NCBI GenBank assembly: GCA_003586115.2 | Contig: QVOM02000090.1 | Location: forward strand, 9,984,081-10,048,080 | Direction of reading: 5' to 3' | From: Salvator merianae | Lineage: Eukaryota > Chordata > Lepidosauria > Squamata > Teiidae | DNA: 64,000 nucleotides | Shown here: one piece after another, positions 58,847-64,000 of the stretch | How positions within the stretch are numbered: position 1 is the stretch's first letter | Layout of the letters: each line of letters opens with the position of its first letter | The notes under the pieces: generated by a model | The model's database searches: none | Told to the model about the DNA's origin: nothing | The model's input: only the letters and a program-made list of their open reading frames with translations | Made by a program: the position numbers and the translations under genes

Positions 58847-61800
58847 CTAGGTGAATCACGTGATGCTCCAGCCTTTCTTAAATCAGGCTTCACCCCTCTT
58901 AAAGGATCAGGTCCACAATTTGTTTTACCATAGCTGGTCCTATGATAACTGTTTCTTTACTTGGGTCATGGTAGTTTGGGGCACAGTTATCATGTTCTGG
59001 TAAGTTCCCATTGAGGCTATGCTGACATGTTGATGCAGGGCGAAGAAACCGTCCTCCGTGCCCCCGGCCCCGTCTTCACACCGAGGCGAAAGGGAAGGAG
59101 CCTACCTTGAAGACCTTCTTGGCCCAAGTTCTGAAGGATTCTTCCTGTCCACATAGCTCATCCCCCTCGCCCATCCTGAGGATGCGTTCCCCTCCCAGCT
59201 CCTCCAAAAGGGTGTCCACCGCGCGGGCAAAGGCACAGAAGTGGGGATAGGCCCGTGAGCCCAAGCCAAAGACTGAAAATCTGCAAGCAAAGCAAGCAAA
59301 CACAGAGCTGGCTGATAGTCAGGCAAGATCAGAAGGAGGATTCCCCCCATTTCCTCTCCTTCTGGAATACTGCATGCAGAAAGATGCTGATCTTCACTTC
59401 GAGACGCCCGGACCAAGAACACCACAGTTTTGCCATCTCAGAGCTCCGCATCCTTTCCACAGACCCTCCTCACCCTCTGTCACCGTGAATGCTCCCAAGG
59501 TGGCACTCTTGTCTTGGACTCAGCAGTCACCCTTGCTTACCTGACATTGGCCAGAGGACCAGTGCTCTCAAAATTGTCCCTGACTTCGGGTCCATCCACG
59601 GAGGATTTCCGAGCATCCGAGTACGAGGAGACACTGTTGAAACGCACTTTGTAGCTCCTGCAAGCAGGGTTGAAGCAGAACTGAAATCCCCCAAGGGAGA
59701 GCAGGAGACAACACAGCATGCACACGTGAGCAGGTGTTTTTAGGTAGCTGTCGTTTAAGATCTTCTGTAGAGACCCTTTATGAGTTCTATCCCTTTATGA
59801 GTTTTGTGGGAGTTTGGCCAGAAACAGGGCCTTCTCTACGGTGGCCCCCAGACACCTACCTCCTCTCCTCTAAGTTAGAGTTGGGATTCTTCATTTCCAT
59901 CAGCGCACAGCCAAATTTCTGAGAACCAAGGCAAGATAAGAAAAGAAGAAGAGAAAGAAGGAAATAAATGGTTCAGCAGATCTTTCTGAAAGTGATGCAT
60001 AAGAAAAAAGATGAAAGCCAAGAAAAGCCCCCTTTCTGTAGCTCAGAGCGAGTGTCAGAATAGCAGAGGGTTGCAGGTTCTGTCCTGGCATCTCCCCAAG
60101 TAATGGCCACTGATTGGCCACTAGGTTGGCCAGATTTCTGTGAACCTAATTGGTCACTCACTGGCAACATTTTTTCCTATGCTAGGATTGGCTACATCTC
60201 TCTCCTCTGTGCTTATGTAGCTTCCTGCCCAATCCAACTCAAAGGAAATGTCACGCACAGAAAAACCACAAATGAGGAAGATGTGCTCATTCCCAGGCTT
60301 TGAAGCAGAAGGCGGCAAATTTAGGGAGAAAATATCTACCTTTAGAGCCTCAAGTTTGCCCAGAGAGTGCCTCATTAGGCCTGTCTGATCACACCCTTAC
60401 TGAAGAAAGGTAGAAACATTCAGACTGAATGGCCAAATTATAGAACAATAATGAATTACAAGCTAGGCCAAAATGCTCACCCTACCTCCCCATTCTCAGG
60501 TGGATCTCCATTGCCAAAGGTGCTTGTGACCACCAGGACAAGAGTTTCATGTTCCAAGTGGACGGTGTCATATTCATCCATGGACATCACCTGGGGGAGA
60601 AAAGTCATCAAGAGGCCACCATAAAAAATTCCCAGAACTTCTCAGAATATATAAGGATAAGGTTTTACAGTCCTGAGGCTCTGATACAGAAAAGGACCCA
60701 CATGGCTGGGCTCAACACTAGCAGCATTGGTTTCTAACTTCCAAGAAGGATTTCGCACTGTGAAGTCCTGATGATCAAAGGGTAAGTGTCTACTCTTTAA
60801 GGCTGCTTGGTGCACCTTCCAAGAGATTAGAGAACCGCTATCTTAGCCTTCATCCACACTGGGGTAGGATCTGGGTCCCAGAGTGAAGCAGCTTCCTCCA
60901 GAAGTGTGGGCATGCGGTTCACATTGCATGCTGCCTGGACCCCAGAAGGATGACTGCTGTGGCAGACCACTGCTTGCAGCAGCCAAAAATGTACCCCTGG
61001 AGGTGGAAAGTATGGATGGAAGTCCATCACGTTTTCTGCCCTGGCAACAATTCTGGGCACATTTGCAGTTCTCAAGCTGACTCCTGGCTACTATGCATAT
61101 TTATAAGATGGCCAGGAATTCCTCCTTTCCTTGGTAAACCGACTTAAGAGTTGTCCAGACAGGATTAAATGTGGGTTGCCTTTGTGGAGGTTCAGGAGCT
61201 GAATGGTAGCAGTTGGGTTCGTTTACTGGTGCCTAAAGGTTTGAATGGTGCCCTGAATAAATAACACTTCTCTTTTCTAGAGCTTAATCATAGAATCATA
61301 GGATCATAGAGTTGGAAGGGACCTCCAGGGTCATCGAGCTTATTTGATGCACCTTGCAATTTCTGTGACAGGGAAGGAGACTGACAAATATCTTCATGGG
61401 GGCAAATTCATGGATGACAGATGTATCAATGGGTGCTAGAATGGATGCTTAGGTACTGCCTCCAGGTTGGAGAGACAGGCAGGATGTCATTTGCAGGGAG
61501 TTGAGAACAAGTGAAGGTTTTGCCTTCATCTTCTGCTTGAGATGCCCAGAAGTGACTGGTGGGCCACTGTGTGAGACTTGATGCTGGACTAGATGGGCTG
61601 TGGCCTGATCCAGCAGGGCTCCTCTTATATTTTTGTGTTTTAATCTTGTCCTTAGCCCCCACTCTTAATTCTCCATTTATTATGGAACTGAACAGCATTT
61701 GGCTCTTTGGTATCTCCTTCCATCCACTTAAGTATGCCCATCCAGTCACACACATACACAGACACATGGATCACACACACACACACACACACACCAACTC

Positions 61801-62597
61801 TTTCTTCTGAAGGGCTGAGAATGATTGCTTTATTTCTCCCCACCCAAATCACATTAGTTAAAATAGCACCATTCATGCTAAATTTAAATAGAATTGATTT
61901 ATTTTCAGCAACTTTGATTCACATTCACAAAGAGCTGTATATATAATTCTCTTTGCCCAGAGCTGATGTGTTTCCAGCTCCAAAGAAAACTTTCTTGTTG
62001 GCGGGCAGTGGTGTTGGCTGGAGGCTGCTGAGTAACTCACCCCCACACATACAAATCTCCCAAACAGTCTAAGCCACTTCTGAAGTCCTGCTATCAGTTG
62101 AACATACGACCACTTTGGGAGCATCTGGACAGACAACAACACAGTTATCGCCTGTTGAATTTTTCATTCATTTTGGGTGGTTTTATCACAGCTACTCCAT
62201 GGGTCAGACCTGAATTTAAATGTTATGAATGTGTAGTGTGTGTCTGTGTGCGTGCACATTTCTATTCTGCACACCTAACAGAGCAGAATTATTTAAGGAC
62301 CGGAGTGGCAAATAGGAACTCTTATTAATTTTTCTACAGACAGTTATGTTTTGCTGGGTTTCTCCTCACTGCCATGTGCTGGGGTTTCTGTGATTTCAGA
62401 TTCTGGGGTACATGTCTGCACAGTCTCCCTGCAAGGAGTCCCACATCTCTACCTTGGCATCGAAGGCATGCTTGAAGATTTCACACAGCGTTTTTGCATA
62501 GACCTGGGACTTCCCTGTCTCCGTAGCGTACAGGATGGTGGCCTTCACTCTCTTTGCCATTGCCTGCCCCATCAATTTGGCTGAGAACTTCACAGCC
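48978..62597 (-). CDS. NOS1: Neuronal nitric oxide synthase, C-terminal reductase half (15 exons, 5' partial)
   Basis: NOS1 makes nitric oxide and citrulline from L-arginine using NADPH and O2. The visible part is the reductase that passes electrons NADPH-FAD-FMN to the haem. Exons 5' to 3': 62453-62597, 60486-60590, 59860-59918, 59541-59657, 59106-59280, 58403-58541, 58009-58087, 57308-57501, 56032-56201, 55576-55786, 54789-54876, 53602-53723, 51950-52098, 50502-50696, 48978-49100; all phases agree, giving 689 residues. Motifs in order: FMN site [10 protein letters not shown] and [12 protein letters not shown], an autoinhibitory insert (typical of NOS1/NOS3, absent from NOS2), FAD motifs [10 protein letters not shown] and [13 protein letters not shown] motifs [10 protein letters not shown] and [12 protein letters not shown], and tail [15 protein letters not shown]. 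Haem, PDZ and calmodulin-binding exons lie right of the window. The frame stops at TAG (48978-48980) after DTDE, four residues short of the mammalian ...DTDEVFSS; an overlapping GTAGGT donor could instead splice on. No exon for the muNOS 34-residue insert was recognised. Confidence 0.96.
49390..49457. repeat. (AAT)n microsatellite
   Basis: More than 20 AAT units in the last visible NOS1 intron, followed by an inverted ATT run. Confidence 0.97.
50140..50430. mobile_element. Non-autonomous DNA-element-like repeat rich in GGTTCG/GAACC
   Basis: The stretch is built from repeated, mutually inverted gaacc/ggttc motifs and ends gtgcacactcctag. A diverged relative at 52890-53115 begins ctagaggtgtgcatgag, the inverse of that end. 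The exact boundary on the left is unclear. Confidence 0.5.
50502..50696 (-). CDS. NOS1: NOS1 exon: NADPH domain, [12 protein letters not shown]
   Basis: Exactly 65 codons: [40 protein letters not shown] and on to SAFISKLR. The donor is gtgagc and the acceptor tcctcgtag. Confidence 0.97.
51411..51920. mobile_element. Long-TIR non-autonomous DNA transposon (about 510 bp)
   Basis: The left arm from about 51411 to 51541 is an imperfect reverse complement of about 51801-51920. Shared blocks include gatcagtaa, tagcaccttagag, ttggtagca and tggagtgaagtgcc. The middle has no coding frame. It lies in the NOS1 intron. Confidence 0.75.
51950..52098 (-). CDS. NOS1: NOS1 exon: NADPH domain
   Basis: The exon encodes [20 protein letters not shown] and [16 protein letters not shown]. 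The donor is gtaccc, weaker than usual, and a long inverted-repeat element begins about 30 bases downstream of it. Confidence 0.96.
52890..53115. mobile_element. Diverged copy of the GGTTCG-rich element
   Basis: It begins ctagaggtgtgcatgag and contains ggtggttcggtttgcatgtg and gaaccgtagcgaacc, as in the 50.1-50.4 kb copy. Confidence 0.45.
53602..53723 (-). CDS. NOS1: NOS1 exon: NADPH-binding GPGTGIAPF
   Basis: The exon encodes [20 protein letters not shown] then [20 protein letters not shown]. The acceptor catccag was chosen because only it keeps the G-A-P reading with the preceding exon. The donor is gtaggt. Confidence 0.97.
54789..54876 (-). CDS. NOS1: NOS1 exon: FAD motif GVCSSWLN
   Basis: The exon encodes [20 protein letters not shown] then EVVPCFVR plus two bases of glycine. 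The donor is gtaagt and the acceptor ctttttag. Confidence 0.97.
55386..55402. repeat. Short telomere-like CCCTAA run
   Basis: Nearly three perfect CCCTAA units in a NOS1 intron. It is short enough to be chance. Confidence 0.4.
55576..55786 (-). CDS. NOS1: NOS1 exon: FAD-binding motif RxYS
   Basis: The exon encodes [20 protein letters not shown] through [20 protein letters not shown], including the FAD pyrophosphate-binding RYYS. The donor is gtatgt. Confidence 0.98.
56032..56201 (-). CDS. NOS1: NOS1 exon: connecting domain
   Basis: The exon encodes [20 protein letters not shown] and [20 protein letters not shown]. The acceptor is tcctggcag and the donor gtgaga. Confidence 0.97.
57308..57501 (-). 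CDS. NOS1: NOS1 exon: FAD/connecting domain
   Basis: The exon encodes [40 protein letters not shown] and on to [10 protein letters not shown]. The acceptor is ttgcgtcag and the donor gtaatg. Confidence 0.97.
57665..57880. mobile_element. MITE-like element related to the one at 47.2-47.6 kb
   Basis: An internal hairpin (cccaggattatactgggaat against attcccagtatagtgccagg, 57782-57841) matches the right part of the 47.2-47.6 kb element. The right end 'ggctgaaggcaccct' is also shared. Confidence 0.5.
58009..58087 (-). CDS. NOS1: NOS1 exon: FAD domain start
   Basis: The exon encodes [20 protein letters not shown] then QSPKS. The donor is gtggga and the acceptor tttcctag. Confidence 0.95.
58403..58541 (-). 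CDS. NOS1: NOS1 exon: FMN-FAD linker
   Basis: The exon encodes [20 protein letters not shown] and [20 protein letters not shown], the connecting segment to the FAD domain. The donor is gtaacg. Confidence 0.97.
58812..58845. repeat. (GATA)n microsatellite
   Basis: About eight GATA units in a NOS1 intron. Confidence 0.95.
59106..59280 (-). CDS. NOS1: NOS1 exon: end of FMN domain
   Basis: The exon encodes [20 protein letters not shown] through [10 protein letters not shown]. The donor is gtaggc and the acceptor gcttgcag. Confidence 0.97.
59541..59657 (-). CDS. NOS1: NOS1 exon: autoinhibitory insert
   Basis: The exon encodes [20 protein letters not shown] and on to [10 protein letters not shown]. 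This serine-rich loop marks the calcium-dependent isoforms and restrains electron flow until calmodulin binds. The donor is gtaagc. Confidence 0.96.
59860..59918 (-). CDS. NOS1: NOS1 exon: start of autoinhibitory insert
   Basis: The exon encodes [19 protein letters not shown] plus two bases of an arginine codon. It is small (59 bases); the donor is gtaggt and the acceptor ttctcag. Confidence 0.95.
60014..60095 (+). mobile_element. Degenerate tRNA-derived SINE head
   Basis: The block 'ctttctgtagctcagagcga' and 'agagggttgcaggttctgtc' aligns with the A- and B-box region of the SINE at 31743, but both boxes have mutated. Confidence 0.5.
60486..60590 (-). CDS. NOS1: NOS1 exon: FMN domain
   Basis: Exactly 35 codons: [20 protein letters not shown] then [15 protein letters not shown], an FMN-binding loop. 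The acceptor is ctcccccag and the donor gtaggg. Confidence 0.97.
61285..61345 (-). mobile_element. CR1 3' end
   Basis: On the plus strand, 8-bp repeats (atcatagaatcataggatca) are followed by agagttggaagggacctcca, the reverse complement of a CR1 3' terminus. Confidence 0.7.
61385..61640 (+). mobile_element. CR1-like LINE 3' fragment
   Basis: It carries the shared tail (actgcctccaggttggagag; tgatgctggactagatgggc; gcctgatccagcagggctcc). It lies in a NOS1 intron. Confidence 0.7.
61772..61793. repeat. (CA)n microsatellite
   Basis: About 11 CA units. Confidence 0.95.
62453..62597 (-). CDS. NOS1: NOS1 exon: end of calmodulin region, start of FMN domain
   Basis: The exon encodes [20 protein letters not shown] then [19 protein letters not shown]. 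It begins just after the calmodulin-binding helix and contains the FMN phosphate-binding TETG motif. The acceptor is aaccaccag and the donor gtagag. Confidence 0.97.
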
Positions 62598-64000
62598 CTG
62601 GTGGTTGGAGGGATGGGGAGAAAGAGAGAGAAAAGGAGAGACTGTCATCTTGAGTGCTGTTGCTGAAAGACTACAGAGTCCTGGAGTTTGTTGTGTCATG
62701 AACAAGCTGGGACCGAGCCAATGGAAAGTGGAATAGACCAACCCAACACCTGTAAGGCTTTGAGAGGTGAAAAGAAAAAATATCCCCCTAAAACACAGAC
62801 TTGAACTTTGGGAGGGTGACCCCGGCCTCCTTGGAATAGGATGGAGCCGGATTCCCAGTTCAAGGGAGTTGCCTGCAAACTCCAACTCCTTCTTAGGACA
62901 TTTGGCATGTATCCGATTACGACAGATTCCTTGCAACATGTTGTAAGCTGATTACAAATTTTCCTACGCAAACTGCTTTCTGCCTTCTAGTGCATTCTAG
63001 ATGCTGCTTATTAAATTCATATAGTTTATCAAAACCCCTATACCTTCCAGACTTATCCTTTCACCCACACCCCTGGAATCCTGCACTCCCTCCTCCCTAC
63101 TTTATACAAGTGGAAAAGATGCTGGATAGTCAGATCACCGTCTTACTGGTCTGCTTTCTAAAAAAGGTTTTGTCCCATCATCATCATCATCATCATCATC
63201 ATTATCATCACATAGTTGGGAGGCTTGTATTTCTGTAAGTTACCAAGCAGGGTGATGGGGGGGGGGGGTGTTAAAAGGGGAAAATATTATTATTGATAGC
63301 ACAAAATCACTGAGGTCATTTTAGGGCCATCTTTAAGGAGGGGCTCACCCATGCCTCTCCCAAAGGGGCCCCCATAATGCTCCTTCAAAGGTGGAAACCA
63401 GCCCAGCAGAGGAATGGGATAAAGGTCTCTCAATGTACCCCATCAGATGCAGATGCACTGAGAGCTCTATCTGATTGGGGAGCAAATTGCATTTACTCCT
63501 TCTTGGTTGCTCAGGCAGCAACTGCTCGCCCAGGGAAGAGGTGCTATTGGGGTAATTTGCACAGCATTCTCACCTCTGGGCCTTACCAGAGGGTGAGAAT
63601 GTAGCTCCTGTAGAGCTGTCTCCCCTCAAACTCCTCTTTCAAGCTGATTTTTGGCTGAAGGAGGGAGAGGAAGGGGAAGAAGAGGGTGGAATGTTATCTC
63701 TGTTTTTAGTACTGAAGCAGAAGAAAACTTTGGCTGTATTCAGACACAATAAAAGGGGCGCCTCAGAGGCGCCTCAAAGATACAGTGTCCCCAAGTCTTC
63801 TCTAATCCATCTTTTCTAGGATAGAACTTTTATGTTTGTGGGGAGGGGAAGACTGGTGTGTGAACAATCCCACCTCAAAGCTGTCTCGGAGCCACCTCAG
63901 AGATGCTTTTGTGTGTGTGTGTGTGTTTGATCACAGCCTTAATATAATATGAGATTCTCTGTGCTTTTTAAAAAAAAAAAAACAGATTTTTTTTTTTTTT
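62598..64000 (-). other. NOS1: NOS1 intron, 5' exons beyond the window
   Basis: No exon encoding the calmodulin-binding helix was found here. The stretch holds an (ATC)n run at 63176-63210, a G run near 63258, a (TG)n run at 63910-63927 and A/T runs at the edge. Confidence 0.7.

Noticed and set aside
63176..63210. Histidine-rich peptide from the (ATC)n run
   Set aside because: The poly-His and poly-Ile frames here and at 14904 are translated microsatellites.
1..64000. CRISPR arrays, operons, phage or other prokaryotic systems
   Set aside because: The window is intron-rich vertebrate DNA. The regular repeats present are microsatellites or transposon-derived and lack spacer structure.

Overview
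The window is vertebrate nuclear DNA, most likely from a squamate reptile. It holds intron-containing genes with GT-AG junctions, many microsatellites and old transposon debris. The repeats point to squamates: an antisense BovB (RTE) reverse-transcriptase remnant, a tRNA-derived SINE whose tail resembles the BovB 3' end, several CR1-type fragments with 8-bp terminal repeats, and L1-type ORF2 fragments. The species itself cannot be read from the sequence.

Four genes could be rebuilt exon by exon. They follow the order and strands I know from human 12q24.22. (1) The last two exons of FBXW8 (+) lie at 160-2208. (2) TESC (tescalcin, -) is complete in 8 exons at 4739-14003 and gives 214 aa. (3) FBXO21 (-) is complete in 12 exons at 22441-40182 and gives 621 aa. 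(4) The 3' half of NOS1 (neuronal nitric oxide synthase, -) covers 15 exons at 48978-62597, about 689 aa, from just after the calmodulin-binding segment to the C terminus. Every internal junction keeps frame, and exon lengths sum to whole codons in TESC and FBXO21.

Layout: 1-3.97 kb FBXW8 3' end; 4.5-14.0 kb TESC, tail to tail with FBXW8; 14.0-22.3 kb intergenic with LINE remnants; 22.4-40.2 kb FBXO21 with a GC-rich promoter at 40.2-40.4 kb; 40.4-48.9 kb intergenic with L1, CR1 and a hairpin element; 49-62.6 kb NOS1; 62.6-64 kb NOS1 intron. The genes are not an operon and share no pathway. FBXW8 and FBXO21 are both F-box substrate receptors of cullin-RING ligases, TESC is a calcium sensor, and NOS1 is a calcium/calmodulin-dependent enzyme.

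I found no wholly new system. The items most worth checking are a perfect 27-bp inverted repeat at 47338-47433, a roughly 510-bp long-TIR element about 30 bp from a NOS1 splice donor, a degenerate telomere-like array in TESC intron 1, two short tandem arrays in FBXO21 intron 1, and a NOS1 reading frame that appears to end four residues early unless a GTAGGT donor is used.
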